NCBI RefSeq assembly: GCF_002895925.1
Contig: NZ_NWUO01000006.1
Coordinates: 62,001-126,000, forward strand
DNA: 64,000 nt
Origin: Mixta theicola
Lineage (GTDB): Bacteria; Pseudomonadota; Gammaproteobacteria; Enterobacterales; Enterobacteriaceae
Direction: 5' to 3'
Numbering within the stretch: the stretch's first letter is position 1; every line of letters starts with the position of its first letter. Shown piece after piece: positions 17,334 through 27,413 of this stretch. The position numbers and the translations under genes were made by a program. The notes beneath the pieces are model-generated. The model was not told the origin of the DNA and made no database searches. It worked only from the letters and a program-made list of their open reading frames with translations.

Positions 17334-19376
17334 ATGACCAATCCATTATTGACGCCATTTACTCTTCCGCCTTTCTCTGCCATCCAGCCGGAACATGTCG
17401 TGCCCGCCGTTGAGCAGGCGCTGGCAACATGCCGCGAAACGGTAGAAAAAGTGGTGGCTCAGGGAGCGCCCTACAGCTGGGAAAACCTGTGTCAGCCGCT
17501 GGCGGAGGTGGACGATCGCCTGGGCCGTATTTTCTCGCCGGTGAGCCATCTTAACTCGGTAAAAAACAGCCCGGAGCTGCGTCAGGCTTACGAACAGACG
17601 CTGCCGCTGCTGTCTGAATACAGCACCTGGGTCGGCCAGCATGAAGGGCTGTATCAGGCGTACCGTAATCTGAAAGAGGGCGACAATTACGCGCAGCTAA
17701 GCCTGGAGCGGAAAAAAGCGGTGGATAATGCGCTGCGTGATTTTGAGCTGTCAGGTATCGGCTTGCCGAAAGAGCAGCAGCAGCGCTACGGTGAAATCGC
17801 CGCACGTCTGTCGGAGCTGGGTTCCACCTACAGCAACAACGTGCTGGATGCGACGATGGGCTGGAGCAAGCTGATTACTGATGAAGGCGAGCTGGCCGGA
17901 ATGCCGGAAAGCGCGCTGGCGGCGGCCAAAGCGCAGGCGGAAGCCAAAGGACAACAAGGCTGGCTGCTGACACTGGATATTCCCAGCTATCTGCCGGTTA
18001 TGACCTACTGCGATAACCAGGCGCTGCGTGAAGAGATGTATCGCGCCTACTCGACGCGCGCTTCCGATCAGGGGCCGCACGCCGGTAAATGGGATAACGG
18101 CCCGATTATGGCGGAAGAGCTGGCGCTGCGTCACGAACTGGCACAGCTGCTGGGCTTTGACTCCTACGCGCATAAATCGCTGGCGACCAAAATGGCGCAA
18201 AATCCGGCGCAGGTGATCGACTTTCTGAACGATCTGGCGCAGCGCGCGCGTCCGCAGGCGGAGAAAGAGCTGGAGCGTCTGCGCGCCTTTGCCAAACAGC
18301 AGCACGGTATTGATGAGCTGCAGCCGTGGGATATTACCTACTACGGCGAGAAGCAGAAGCAGCATCTGTACGCGATCAGCGATGAGCAGCTGCGCCCTTA
18401 TTTCCCGGAAGAGCGCGCGGTTAACGGCCTGTTTGAAGTGGTGAAACGCATCTACGGCATCAGCGCTAAAGAGCGTAAAGATGTGGATGTCTGGCATCCG
18501 GACGTGCGTTTCTTCGATCTGTTTGACGAAAGCGGAGAGCTGCGCGGCAGTTTCTATCTCGATCTGTATGCGCGTGAAAACAAACGCGGCGGGGCGTGGA
18601 TGGATGACTGCGTTGGCATGATGCGTAAAGCGGACGGCAGCCTGCAGAAGCCGGTCGCCTGGTTAACCTGTAATTTCAACCGTCCGGTAAACGACAAACC
18701 GGCGCTGTTTACCCATGATGAAGTCACCACGCTGTTCCATGAGTTCGGACACGGCCTGCATCATATGCTGACATGCGTGGATGTGCCGGGCGTTTCCGGC
18801 ATTAGCGGGGTGCCGTGGGATGCGGTCGAGCTGCCGAGTCAGTTTATGGAAAACTGGTGCTGGGAGCCGGAAGCGCTGGCGTTTATCTCCGGTCATTTTG
18901 AGACCGGCGAGCCGCTACCGCAGGAGCTGTTAGACAAAATGCTGGCGGCGAAAAATTATCAGGCGGCGCTGTTTATCCTGCGTCAGCTGGAGTTCGGCCT
19001 GTTCGATTTCCGCCTGCATACCGAGTTCGATCCGGCGAAAGGCGCGCAGATTCTGGAAACCCTGGCCGAAGTGAAAAAGCGGGTGGCGGTAGTGCCCAGT
19101 CCGGCCTGGGGCCGTTTCCCGCACGCCTTCAGCCATATTTTCGCTGGCGGCTACGCAGCGGGCTACTACAGCTATCTGTGGGCGGATGTGCTGGCGGCGG
19201 ATGCGTATTCCCGCTTTGAAGAGGAAGGCATTTTTAACCGCGAAACCGGTCAGTCGTTCCTTGATAACATCCTGACCCGCGGCGGTTCTGAAGAGCCGAT
19301 GGAGCTGTTCAAACGCTTCCGTGGCCGTGAGCCGCAGCTTGATGCGATGCTGGAACACTACGGTATTCAGGGATAA
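17334..19376 (+). CDS. prlC: Oligopeptidase A
   Basis: A 680-residue cytoplasmic zinc metallopeptidase of family M3 that degrades oligopeptides and cleaved signal peptides. The zinc motif HEFGH ([13 protein letters not shown]) and the downstream Glu ([10 protein letters not shown]) are intact. The ATG at 17334 gives the same length as E. coli PrlC and the matching start [14 protein letters not shown]; the open frame from 17256 is not conserved. CCCCAT at 17251-17256 resembles a heat-shock -10 element, but no good -35 accompanies it. It is followed after 8 bases by rsmJ, as in E. coli, implying one transcript. Confidence 0.96.
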   Translation: MTNPLLTPFTLPPFSAIQPEHVVPAVEQALATCRETVEKVVAQGAPYSWENLCQPLAEVDDRLGRIFSPVSHLNSVKNSPELRQAYEQTLPLLSEYSTWVGQHEGLYQAYRNLKEGDNYAQLSLERKKAVDNALRDFELSGIGLPKEQQQRYGEIAARLSELGSTYSNNVLDATMGWSKLITDEGELAGMPESALAAAKAQAEAKGQQGWLLTLDIPSYLPVMTYCDNQALREEMYRAYSTRASDQGPHAGKWDNGPIMAEELALRHELAQLLGFDSYAHKSLATKMAQNPAQVIDFLNDLAQRARPQAEKELERLRAFAKQQHGIDELQPWDITYYGEKQKQHLYAISDEQLRPYFPEERAVNGLFEVVKRIYGISAKERKDVDVWHPDVRFFDLFDESGELRGSFYLDLYARENKRGGAWMDDCVGMMRKADGSLQKPVAWLTCNFNRPVNDKPALFTHDEVTTLFHEFGHGLHHMLTCVDVPGVSGISGVPWDAVELPSQFMENWCWEPEALAFISGHFETGEPLPQELLDKMLAAKNYQAALFILRQLEFGLFDFRLHTEFDPAKGAQILETLAEVKKRVAVVPSPAWGRFPHAFSHIFAGGYAAGYYSYLWADVLAADAYSRFEEEGIFNRETGQSFLDNILTRGGSEEPMELFKRFRGREPQLDAMLEHYGIQG

Positions 19377-19384
19377 CGTCAGGC

Positions 19385-20136
19385 GTGAAAATTGCTTTAG
19401 TTGATGAATCAGGCACCGGAGACGGTGCCTTATCTGTTTTGGCCGCCCGCTGGGGGCTGGAGCAGGATGAACAGTCGGTGATGGCGTTAGTAATGACGCC
19501 GGAGCATCTGGAGCTACGCAAGCGCGATGAGCCAAAGCTGGGCGGTATCTGGGTCGATTTTATCGGCGGCGCGATGGCACATCGGCGTCGCTTCGGTGGC
19601 GGACGCGGCGAGGCGGTGGCGAAAGCGGTCGGTATCAAGGGGGATTACCTGCCTGACGTGGTGGACGCCACCGCCGGGTTAGGGCGCGATGCCTTTGTGC
19701 TGGCGGCGATCGGCTGTCGGGTGCGGATGCTGGAGCGCCATCCGGTAGTGGCGGCGCTGCTGGATGATGGATTGCAGCGCGGCTATCAGGATGCGGAAAT
19801 CGGCGGCTGGCTACGGCAACGGCTGACGCTGCTGCACGCCTCCAGCCTGACGGCGCTGGAAGCGATTACGCCCGCGCCGGATGTGGTTTATCTCGATCCC
19901 ATGTATCCGCATCGCCAGAAAAGCGCGCTGGTGAAGAAAGAGATGCGGGTATTTCAGTCACTGGTGGGAGCGGATAATGATGCGGACGGCCTGTTGCTGC
20001 CTGCGCGCCAGCTGGCGAAAAACGGGTGGTGGTGAAACGCCCGGACTACGCGCCGCCGCTGGCAGGCGTGGCAACCCAGTCGGCGGTCACCACCAAAAGC
20101 CATCGCTTCGATATTTACCCGCCGCTGGCAAACTGA
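19385..20136 (+). pseudogene. rsmJ: rsmJ, 16S rRNA m2G1516 methyltransferase, frameshifted near the 3' end
   Basis: The gene encodes the SAM-dependent enzyme that methylates G1516 of 16S rRNA. Residues 1-~210 match E. coli RsmJ closely ([45 protein letters not shown]). Then GCGAAAAACGGG shifts the frame and a stop follows at 20035. The next frame continues exactly where the family should ([20 protein letters not shown], then [12 protein letters not shown] and stop at 20136). One extra A in the A5 run would restore a ~250-residue protein. It is a real frameshift or a homopolymer error. The lost tail includes conserved residues, so the truncated product is probably impaired. The start is GTG at 19385. 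Confidence 0.85.
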
Positions 20137-20327
20137 CGGCATAGAACCGGCAGGCTGGCGGCACAACAAAATTAAAGATTTGTATTTTTAATCCAACAAA
20201 TTAGCACCCAACTCAAAGCGCAGGGCGTGCAGGCAGAAGAGTAAAGCGTCCCGCGCCATGGAGGGCGCGGGCCGAGCTGTCAGGGATGACGTTGTTTGCG
20301 ACTTTACGATCGGCCTGCACTCCCTGC

Positions 20328-20534
20328 GCAGGCACGCTGTTTTACGGTGGAGCAACGTATATGCGCACGGCTCGTGCAGGCACGCTGTTTTACGGTGGCG
20401 CAACGTATATGCGCACGGCTCGCGCAGGCACGCTGTTTTACGGTGGAGCAACGCATATGCGCACGGCTCGCGCAGGCACACCGTTTTGCGAAGGATTAAC
20501 GCATACCTGCCTGGGCAGGCACGCTGTTTTCGCG
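20328..20534. repeat. 48-bp tandem repeat array between rsmJ and uspA
   Basis: Three near-identical 48-bp units start at 20328, 20376 and 20424. A degenerate 43-bp unit follows at 20472, then the first ~20 bp of another at 20515. Each unit begins GCAGGCACGCTGTTTTACGG and ends near GCACGGCTCGTGC, a small hairpin (GCACG/CGTGC). The period is a multiple of three, so all frames stay open and give 16-residue peptide repeats on both strands; none has a convincing start or ribosome site. E. coli has dtpB at this place. A separate GC hairpin (20250-20271) precedes the array. Confidence 0.9.
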
Positions 20535-20546
20535 ACAAACTGCCGC

Positions 20547-20984
20547 TTACTCGTCGTCTTCGTCGCGCAGCGGCACAATCAGCATATCGATATGTACCGT
20601 ATTAATCAGCTGGCGAGCGGAAGACATCAGCTTGCTCCAGAAATCCTGATGATGTCCACAAACCACTAAATCGACATCGTACTTTTTAATCGCTTCAACC
20701 AGCACCTGCGCCAGATCGCCGCTGCCGCTCAGCGTTTCGCTAATCGGATAGCCTGCGCCCTGCGACAGTTCGGTCAGCGCATGATGCGTCTCTTCAGAGA
20801 TACGCTTTTGCATATCGCCGAGATTGACGTCAATCAAACCGGTATAGAGATCGGAATAATTCACATCCACATGAATCAGGGAAATTTTGGCATCGTAAGG
20901 ACGCGCCAGAGAAACCGCTTTTTCAACCAGCAGTTTACTTTCCGGTGAGAGATCAACGGCAATCAGAATATGTTTATAGGCCAT
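20547..20984 (-). CDS. uspA: Universal stress protein A
   Basis: A 145-residue cytoplasmic stress protein, made on growth arrest and aiding survival. The start [20 protein letters not shown] and the interior [20 protein letters not shown] are characteristic of UspA. The ATG at 20984 is chosen because AAGGAG sits just upstream; a Met at 21008 in frame has no support. It is divergent from uspB, as in E. coli. Its 3' end abuts the 48-bp repeat array, so that array may lie in the uspA transcript. Confidence 0.96.
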   Translation of the reverse strand: MAYKHILIAVDLSPESKLLVEKAVSLARPYDAKISLIHVDVNYSDLYTGLIDVNLGDMQKRISEETHHALTELSQGAGYPISETLSGSGDLAQVLVEAIKKYDVDLVVCGHHQDFWSKLMSSARQLINTVHIDMLIVPLRDEDDE

Positions 20985-21301
20985 GATGGAACTCCTTCCA
21001 TGTGTCACATAGCGTCAGTATAGCGCCAGTTGTTAACAAATGTGCTTGCAGCACGCCCGCTTTGCGAGCCGGATCAAGGAGTGTTTTACCTGCTTTTCAG
21101 CCGTAATGAAAATCGAAGCTGGAAAAATTTTAAACACATCTCCTACACTAAATCTTAACGATTCTGCTTCGGCAGAATACCGTACTCTTCTGTTCAGAAA
21201 TAATTCAGACCGGTTCAATGGTGGTTGGCGAGTCAGGGTGGGGCGTATTCAGCGTATCCCCGCTGCACACGCTTCGGCAGTTGTAAGCCGGGAGGGGAAA
21301 T

Positions 21302-21637
21302 ATGATTAGCACCGTCGCGCTTTTCTGGGCTTTATGTGTGATTTGTTTGGTGAATATGGCGCGCTATTTTTCTTCGCTGCGTGCGTTATTGATTGTGCTG
21401 CGCGGGTGCGATCCGTTGCTGTATCAGTATGTGGACGGCGCAGGCTTTTTTACCGCGCACGGTCAGCCAAGTAAGCAGGTCAGGCTGGTGCGCTATATCT
21501 GGAAAAGGTACTACCTCGATCATCATGACGAAGAGTTTATTCGCCGCTGTGAGCGGGTGCGTGGGCAGTTTGTCTTGACCAGCGCGTTATGCGCTCTGGT
21601 GGGCATCAGCCTGGTGGGCCTGGCGATTTGGCATTAA
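21302..21637 (+). CDS. uspB: Universal stress protein B
   Basis: A 111-residue inner-membrane protein with a hydrophobic segment at each end ([20 protein letters not shown] and [18 protein letters not shown]). In E. coli uspB is RpoS-dependent and needed for ethanol resistance in stationary phase. Length and the divergent position beside uspA match. A GGGAGG ribosome site precedes the ATG. Confidence 0.94.
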   Translation: MISTVALFWALCVICLVNMARYFSSLRALLIVLRGCDPLLYQYVDGAGFFTAHGQPSKQVRLVRYIWKRYYLDHHDEEFIRRCERVRGQFVLTSALCALVGISLVGLAIWH

Positions 21638-21655
21638 GCGCCGCCAGAAAAGAAG

Positions 21656-21676
21656 CGGGCCGGATTAACCGGCCCG
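21656..21676. terminator. GC-rich hairpin between convergent uspB and pitA
   Basis: A perfect 8-bp stem CGGGCCGG/CCGGCCCG with loop ATTAA lies between two convergent stops. No T run follows, so it may terminate weakly or protect transcript ends. Confidence 0.5.
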
Positions 21677-21684
21677 TAGAGAGA

Positions 21685-23184
21685 TCAGATCAGCTGTAGC
21701 GCCACCCAATAGAGGGCGCCTGAGAGCAAAATCGAAATCGGCAGCGTAAATATCCACGCCAGCGCGATACTTTTAATCGTACGGCTCTGGACGCCGCCGC
21801 CATCAACCAGCATGGTGCCGGCGACCGATGACGACAGGATATGCGTGGTAGAAACCGGCATACCGGTATAGCTGGCTATGCCAATCGACAAGGCCGACGT
21901 AACCTGCGCCGACATGCCCTGCGCATAGGTCATGCCTTTCTTACCGATTTTCTCGCCGATGGTGGTGGCAACGCGACGCCAGCCGACCATCGTGCCAAGC
22001 GACAACGCCAGCGCGACCGCAACGATAATCCACACCGGCGCATACTCAACGGTATTCAGCAGATCGCCTTTCAGCTTGCCGAGGAAGCGTTGATCTTCCG
22101 CCTTAACGTCCGGCATCCTGGCCGCTTTTTCAGCGGTATCAGAAATACAGAGCAGCAGACGGCGCAGATGGCTGCGCTGTTCAACGCTAAGCGCATCGTA
22201 GCTGGAAAGATTGTTCAGCAGCAGCTGCGCACGGTTAATCGCAACCAGCGCCCGTGAACTATCGCAGTGGAACTCTTTCGGCCCGGTAGTCACTTCTTCC
22301 GGCGTCGGCAGCGCAGGCGGCGCCAGTTCGACCACGTGCTGCAGCGTATCGCCATGCTGGCTGTAATACTGTTCCAGATGATTTACCGCGTCACGGGTGC
22401 GAGTGATGTCATAGCCGGAGGCGTTCATGTTAATCACGAAGCCTGCGGGCGCAACGCCAATCAGCACCAGCATAATCAGGCCGATACCTTTCTGTCCGTC
22501 ATTCGCGCCGTGGGAATAGCTGACGCCAATGGCGGAAATAATCAGCGCGATACGCGTCCAGAACGGCGGCTTTTTCTTACCGTCTTCCTTTTCACGATCG
22601 GCGGGCGTCATATGAATACGGCGACGCTTTTTGGTATTGCTCCAGTAGCGGCGTAGCAGAAAGATCAATCCGCCCGCTACCACCAGACCAATAATTGGCG
22701 ACAGGATCAGCGAGGCGAAAATATTGATCATTTTCGGGACATTGAGCGCATCCACCACCGAGGTGCCGGTAATCAGGGCATTGGTCAGGCCAATACCGAT
22801 GATTGCGCCAATAAGCGTATGGGAGCTGGACGCCGGCAAACCAAAATACCAGGTTCCCAGGTTCCAGATAATAGCGGCGAGCAGCATGGAGAAGACCATA
22901 GCTAACCCGTGCGCCGAACCGACATTCAACAGCAGGTCGGTAGGAAGCAGATGTACAATGGCATAAGCGACGCTCAAACCACCTAACAACACACCAAAAA
23001 AGTTGAAAACCCCAGCCATCACTACGGCCAGTTGCGCACGCATCGCGCGCGTATAGATTACCGTCGCAACTGCGTTAGCCGTGTCATGGAAACCGTTAAT
23101 GGCTTCGTAGAACAGTACAAACAGCAGAGCAAGTACTAATAACAGGCCGGTATTAAAATCGAGACCAGCAAACAGATGTAGCAT
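21685..23184 (-). CDS. pitA: Low-affinity inorganic phosphate transporter PitA
   Basis: A 499-residue inner-membrane symporter that takes up metal-phosphate complexes with protons. The signature [18 protein letters not shown] lies near the N-terminus and the second repeat ([13 protein letters not shown]) in the middle, with about ten membrane helices. The start at 23184 ([15 protein letters not shown]) gives the same length as E. coli PitA; the open frame back to 23298 is not conserved. The large central loop (about 290-400) is the least conserved part. It converges with uspB and is divergent from yhiN, as in E. coli. Confidence 0.96.
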   Translation of the reverse strand: MLHLFAGLDFNTGLLLVLALLFVLFYEAINGFHDTANAVATVIYTRAMRAQLAVVMAGVFNFFGVLLGGLSVAYAIVHLLPTDLLLNVGSAHGLAMVFSMLLAAIIWNLGTWYFGLPASSSHTLIGAIIGIGLTNALITGTSVVDALNVPKMINIFASLILSPIIGLVVAGGLIFLLRRYWSNTKKRRRIHMTPADREKEDGKKKPPFWTRIALIISAIGVSYSHGANDGQKGIGLIMLVLIGVAPAGFVINMNASGYDITRTRDAVNHLEQYYSQHGDTLQHVVELAPPALPTPEEVTTGPKEFHCDSSRALVAINRAQLLLNNLSSYDALSVEQRSHLRRLLLCISDTAEKAARMPDVKAEDQRFLGKLKGDLLNTVEYAPVWIIVAVALALSLGTMVGWRRVATTIGEKIGKKGMTYAQGMSAQVTSALSIGIASYTGMPVSTTHILSSSVAGTMLVDGGGVQSRTIKSIALAWIFTLPISILLSGALYWVALQLI

Positions 23185-23426
23185 AAGCGTTACGCCATTT
23201 TCGGGGACATGAACGCGGCGCATTATCAGCGACAAACCGCGCCTGGGGAAAGAAAAATATAGACTTTTTTTGCCATAAAAGCGTAAAACTCGCGTCATCA
23301 GGGATGAAAACAGTCCGCAAATCCATTAGTTACATTGTGTTACTTTCAGTTCCGTTTGGTTACGCTGGCCTGGGCGGGGACAACCTATTACAATCGCGGT
23401 CTTTGCCCCGTCGGCAGGAGTCAGCA

Positions 23427-24611
23427 GTGGAAAAGTATGACGTTATCATTATTGGCGCAGGCGCCGCCGGGCTGTTTTGCGCGGCTCAGGCTGGGCAACG
23501 CGGCCTGCGCGTGCTGCTGCTGGATAACGGCAAAAAACCGGGCCGCAAAATCCTGATGTCCGGCGGCGGTCGCTGCAACTTTACCAACCTTTATACCGAG
23601 CCGGCGGCCTATCTCTCGCATAATCCGCATTTTTGTAAATCAGCGCTGGCGCGCTATACGCAATGGGATTTTATCGCGCTGGTTAACCAGTACGGCATTG
23701 CGTATCACGAAAAAACGCTTGGCCAGCTATTCTGCGATGACTCGGCGCAGCAGATTGTGGATCTGCTGATGGCGGAGTGCGAGAAAGGGCGCGTGACGCT
23801 GCGGCTGCGTAGCGAAGTGCTGGCGGTCAGGCGCGATGATGAGGGTTACTTGGTCCAGCTGAACGGCGCGGAAGTGCGGGCGGGTAAACTGGTTATCGCC
23901 AGCGGCGGGCTATCGATGCCGGGACTGGGCGCTTCGCCCTTCGGCTACCGGCTGGCGGAGCAGTTTGGCCTGCGCGTTTACCCCACGCGCGCGGCGCTGG
24001 TGCCGTTTACGCTGCATAAACCGTTGCTGGAACAGCTACAGACACTGTCGGGCGTCTCGCTGCCGACCACCATTGAAGCGGCGAACGGCAAGCGCTTTAA
24101 AGAAGCGATGCTGTTTACTCACCGTGGCCTGTCCGGGCCGTCGGTGCTGCAAATCTCCAGCTACTGGCAGCCGGGCGAATTTGTCACGATCGATCTGTCG
24201 CCGGAACGTGATTTGGCGGCCTTTATTGATGAAGAGCGCCAGGCGCGCCCGAATCAAAGCCTGAAAAATACGCTGGCGAAGCCGTTGCCGAAGCGGCTGG
24301 TGGACGTGCTGCAGTCGCTGGGCACCATACCGGAGGTCACCTTAAAGCAGCTCAACGCTAAGCAGCAGCGCGAGCTAACCGAAAGCCTGCATGCCTGGCG
24401 CGTACAGCCCAACGGCACCGAAGGTTATCGCACGGCGGAAGTGACCCTGGGCGGCGTGGATACTACGCAGCTCTCCTCGAAAACCCTGGAAGCGCGTGAC
24501 GTGCCCGGTTTGTATTTTATCGGCGAAGTGGTGGATGTCACCGGCTGGCTGGGCGGTTATAACTTTCAGTGGGCCTGGAGTTCCGCCTGGGCATGCGCGC
24601 AGGCGCTGTAA
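23427..24611 (+). CDS. yhiN: FAD-dependent oxidoreductase YhiN (HI0933 family)
   Basis: A 394-residue flavoprotein of unknown substrate. The N-terminal FAD motif IIIGAGAAGLFCA is followed by KPGRKILMSGGGRCNFTN, the HI0933 family hallmark, and the C-terminal FIGEVVDVTGWLGGYNFQWA completes the FAD site. GTG at 23427 with CAGGAG just upstream is the likely start, giving VEKYDVIIIGAG in line with E. coli MERFDAIIIGAG; the frame from 23304 is not conserved. Adjacent to pitA as in E. coli. Confidence 0.93.
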   Translation: MEKYDVIIIGAGAAGLFCAAQAGQRGLRVLLLDNGKKPGRKILMSGGGRCNFTNLYTEPAAYLSHNPHFCKSALARYTQWDFIALVNQYGIAYHEKTLGQLFCDDSAQQIVDLLMAECEKGRVTLRLRSEVLAVRRDDEGYLVQLNGAEVRAGKLVIASGGLSMPGLGASPFGYRLAEQFGLRVYPTRAALVPFTLHKPLLEQLQTLSGVSLPTTIEAANGKRFKEAMLFTHRGLSGPSVLQISSYWQPGEFVTIDLSPERDLAAFIDEERQARPNQSLKNTLAKPLPKRLVDVLQSLGTIPEVTLKQLNAKQQRELTESLHAWRVQPNGTEGYRTAEVTLGGVDTTQLSSKTLEARDVPGLYFIGEVVDVTGWLGGYNFQWAWSSAWACAQAL

Positions 24612-24728
24612 ATATGCCGAAGAAGCGATAAGCGTATTCCACGCAGTAACAACGGCAAGGTCGGCATTAAGTTGGGGCACAGCAGAACCCGATTTAAATC
24701 AGTCTGGCGTGCTGCATAAGGTAGTGCA

Positions 24729-24768
24729 AAAAAGCAGGCCCCGTTATGGCGCACTTTGGCGGGGCCTG
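24729..24768 (-). terminator. Terminator of the CadC-like/FidL-like operon
   Basis: A perfect 9-bp stem (CAGGCCCCG/CGGGGCCTG on the plus strand) is followed by six T residues on the minus strand. It lies about 100 bases past the stop of the FidL-like gene. Confidence 0.75.
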
Positions 24769-24870
24769 AAAATAAACCAGCGAAACGCTAAGGTGAACGA
24801 TATTTTCCGTCTGCAATCGAAATGCTTTGTTGGTAAGGTTAATTAATCCGGCATCGTTTCAGATATTTCC

Positions 24871-25335
24871 TCAGCTTCCGGCGCAGAGCAGAACAGGAAC
24901 ATTACCGTTCATAAAGATATAGCCGCCGTTACCATCATAATGGATATTATATTGCGCCAGCTGATTGATATTTGTATAAAACCCTTCAAGCAAATAGGCT
25001 AATGAATGGTTATCTGTTTCATCAAACGCGGCGGGAATAATGGCTTTTGAAGTTAGTAAATAATTACTTTTAGTGGTGGTGAAATCAAATAAAACCTTTC
25101 TGCTTATCACCTTGTGAATTCCTGAGGCATTGATAAACTCGCCGTTCATGGTCACGAAACCGGACGGGCCATCAAAAAAGAAACGCATCAGCATATTGGC
25201 GCGTAGACCGTTATTCTGAACATGATACTGCGCCAGGCAGGAGAAATGACGGTTATCGGTGCTAAAGTTGAAATAAAACGCAGCTGCGCCAATGATTGTT
25301 AATCCTGCGGCTAAAAATTTAAATTTATTTTTCAT
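24871..25335 (-). CDS. FidL-like putative membrane protein
   Basis: A 154-residue protein with one N-terminal membrane segment (FKFLAAGLTIIGAAAFYFNF) and a periplasmic remainder holding one Cys near the anchor (HFSCLAQY) and one near the end (PVLLCAG). It resembles the FidL-like family, proteins encoded next to ToxR/CadC-type regulators; no biochemical role is known. Its ATG overlaps the regulator's stop (ATGA) and AGGAGA precedes it, so the pair is coupled. By analogy with ToxR/ToxS it may modulate the neighbouring regulator. That is inference. The locus is AT-rich. Confidence 0.65.
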   Translation of the reverse strand: MKNKFKFLAAGLTIIGAAAFYFNFSTDNRHFSCLAQYHVQNNGLRANMLMRFFFDGPSGFVTMNGEFINASGIHKVISRKVLFDFTTTKSNYLLTSKAIIPAAFDETDNHSLAYLLEGFYTNINQLAQYNIHYDGNGGYIFMNGNVPVLLCAGS

Positions 25336-26102
25336 ATAGTCTCTCCTAACGACCATGACGCACAGGATGTACTGTTTTCAGTGAGCGGGTCCTGGCAGGA
25401 AAATAGTGAGATGTTTTTGATGAACTTATCGTAAGAAATATAAATATGGGGATGAGTGTCACAGTTAACATATTTATTTACTCTGCTGTTTATCTGTTCT
25501 TTCAGGGGTTGGTCATTGCGGTAAACATAGAGCTGGCAGGTGCCATCCTCGGCTATTTTGTCATAGCTGCCCGTTAATTTTTTAAATTCGGCGCTAACGG
25601 GATTAATAAAGAAAGTAAGGCTAAAGAACAGTACAACGAGGGAAACAGAGATAAACGATCTGAGCGGTTTAGCTCTGGCTATTCGCTCCGGATTGAGGAG
25701 TTGGGCTGGGGCGACAGCAGGCAGCGTATCTTCAGCGGTTACAGGCAGCGTTTCTTCAGCGGCCAACAGCCTGGTGGAGATGCTGTGATCAAACCTGAAT
25801 CCTTTACGTGGTACGGTAATAATCCATCTGTCCGCTCCGGGCATGATGTTTTTTAACGCCCTGCGGATCAGAGAAATATTTTGGTAAAGCGTATTAGGCG
25901 TAACGCTATGGCTGTTTTCTCCCCAGGCGTAATCATACAGATTATTTTGTGATACCAAACCGTCGGTTTTAACTAATAATTCAAGGCATTTTGCTGCCGG
26001 CTGGGTTAATGTCGTGTCCTCTTTACCCTGAGAATGACAAACAAGCCTGTGCTCCTTTGGATAAAAATAAATAGATTTATAAATAAGATAAACTGGACCC
26101 AT
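25332..26102 (-). CDS. CadC/ToxR-like membrane-anchored winged-helix regulator
   Basis: A 256-residue protein. Residues 1-110 form an OmpR-type winged helix (PAAKCLELLVKTDGLVSQNN, PNTLYQNISLIRRALKNI, IITVPRKGFRF). A linker rich in Ala, Glu and Pro follows, with one membrane helix at about 149-167 and a short periplasmic domain of about 85 residues carrying four Cys. That is much smaller than the CadC sensor domain. ATG at 26102 is preferred over GTG at 26108 because AGGA is well placed. It is co-transcribed with the FidL-like gene and divergent from the LuxR-type gene. The target genes are not obvious here. Confidence 0.8.
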   Translation of the reverse strand: MGPVYLIYKSIYFYPKEHRLVCHSQGKEDTTLTQPAAKCLELLVKTDGLVSQNNLYDYAWGENSHSVTPNTLYQNISLIRRALKNIMPGADRWIITVPRKGFRFDHSISTRLLAAEETLPVTAEDTLPAVAPAQLLNPERIARAKPLRSFISVSLVVLFFSLTFFINPVSAEFKKLTGSYDKIAEDGTCQLYVYRNDQPLKEQINSRVNKYVNCDTHPHIYISYDKFIKNISLFSCQDPLTENSTSCASWSLGETI

Positions 26103-26641
26103 AGCCACATCCTGTTTGCTAAGTCATTTTATGTGTTTTTGCTGGTTAAGACACTATCACGCTTTTATAAAAATGTGCATGTCCTTTTATAAGTTATGTG
26201 AAGGAAACGAATCGTTTATAAAGCATCAGAAGTTTCGTTATTTCATGCGACGGCATAAAATTAAGGCTTTATTTAGTGAAAAGGCGGCATAAGTTACCTT
26301 ATATTTGTGACAAAATCGTTTAACCGCTCTCCTTCACCAATCAGGTAAATATCCGCCAGTAACAGGCCTGCGGGCATTGCTTTGTAATTAATCTTAACCC
26401 CCTGGTTTAACTTCTTAAGCGAGGGAAAAATCTTATTTAAAGCAGTTGGTATTGTCTGAGTTAACGGTAAAGGTAATATCAATTTGGTTATCGCGGCGCT
26501 TACGACGCTGTCCTGAACAACGAAACTTATTTGGCATAAAGCGTTATATGCAGGGAACGGGAAAATAATCGCTTTATTGGAAAAAGCGAGAATTCCGAAA
26601 GCAATTTTACGTAATTATTCAGAAAGGGATGTTGAAATATT
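26103..26641. other. AT-rich divergent regulatory region between CadC-like and LuxR-type genes
   Basis: About 540 AT-rich bases without a convincing gene. A 62-codon TTG-started frame exists at 26294-26482 (minus) but lacks a ribosome site and recognisable homology. The stretch must hold the promoters of both divergent regulators; its AT-richness suggests H-NS silencing, which is inference. Confidence 0.5.
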
Positions 26642-27253
26642 ATGAAAGTCATCGTGTGTTCTGACAACTTCTTTTTTGCCAAAGGAATAACCGCATTACT
26701 GAATGAAGCGGGTCATGATACCTGGGATTTTTTCTATCAACCTGAAAGGAAAGTTTCCGAAAAAGAAGATGAAGAATTCGTTATCATCATTGATACCAAT
26801 GAAAGAAAACCTTTACGCCATCTGTTTGCATCATTGGGTAAAAAGCCGCTAAAAGTGTTCTTTATTACCGACGATCTGTTAGAACCGCAGGAAATTCGTC
26901 GTCCGTTTCAGGGCGTTATCCCGCGCAAAATTACCGCTGCAGAGCTGTTAAGCAACCTTGCTAAAAGTGCGGCTGGCGTCAGGCCGCTGGAGTTTTTACT
27001 CACCGTTCAACAGCGTAAGGTGCTGCAGTATCTGATACGCGGCGTAACGCCTGGCGTGATTGCCCGGGTGATGAATATCTCCGTTAAAACCGTATCGGCC
27101 CATAAACGTAAGGTGATGATGAACTTCGGCCTGAAAAAAATGAACGCACGCTCGCTGAACTGTATGGCTGATTTTATCTATAAATCACTGTTGGTTTCAG
27201 AGCATATTAATCGGCAAAAGCATCCACATTATCTAAACCGGCCGGTTTATTAA
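26642..27253 (+). CDS. LuxR-type (GerE HTH) transcriptional regulator
   Basis: A 203-residue regulator. The C-terminal helix-turn-helix (about 133-190) reads QQRKVLQYLIRGVTPGVIAR then ISVKTVSAHKRKVMMNFGL, a typical GerE fold. The N-terminal ~120 residues look like a degenerate receiver domain (MKVIVCSDNFFFAKGITALL, FVIIIDTNE), but the acidic pocket and phospho-acceptor are not clearly kept, so it is probably not phosphorylated in the normal way. Similar orphan regulators (RcsA-, BglJ- or FimW-like) control surface structures. It is divergent from the CadC-like/FidL-like pair. A terminator overlaps its 3' end. Confidence 0.8.
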   Translation: MKVIVCSDNFFFAKGITALLNEAGHDTWDFFYQPERKVSEKEDEEFVIIIDTNERKPLRHLFASLGKKPLKVFFITDDLLEPQEIRRPFQGVIPRKITAAELLSNLAKSAAGVRPLEFLLTVQQRKVLQYLIRGVTPGVIARVMNISVKTVSAHKRKVMMNFGLKKMNARSLNCMADFIYKSLLVSEHINRQKHPHYLNRPVY

Positions 27254-27268
27254 CCCGGCGCGTTTTTT
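27241..27268 (+). terminator. Terminator at the end of the LuxR-type gene
   Basis: GCCGGTT pairs with AACCCGGC (one bulge) across the stop codon and is followed by GCG and six T residues. Confidence 0.6.
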
Positions 27269-27373
27269 CAACGTTAAAATGATCGGCGCCACACCTGCCG
27301 GAATAACGGTATTTAGTTTCCTTAGTGCTACTTAGTGGCGGATTATGTTTGCAAAAACATTAATCTTGCTAAC

Positions 27374-27413
27374 AAAGCGATGCTGCGCCCCTTTCTTTGG
27401 CATCGCTTTTTTT
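27374..27413 (+). terminator. Intrinsic terminator in a gene-free stretch
   Basis: A perfect 9-bp stem (AAAGCGATG/CATCGCTTT) with an 18-base loop is followed by T7. It has no protein gene immediately upstream: the LuxR-type gene already ends in its own terminator at 27268. It could end a small RNA of up to about 145 nt. Confidence 0.75.

Noticed and set aside
20328-20534. Possible CRISPR array
   Set aside because: The 48-bp units are contiguous with no unique spacers, the last ones simply decay, and no cas gene is nearby.
20188-20669. Overlapping open frames encoding 16-residue peptide repeats on both strands
   Set aside because: They follow from a repeat length divisible by three. No ribosome site or credible start is seen, and they run into uspA.
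26294-26482. 62-codon frame in the AT-rich intergenic region (minus strand)
   Set aside because: TTG start, no ribosome site, no recognisable family; kept only as a note in the intergenic entry.
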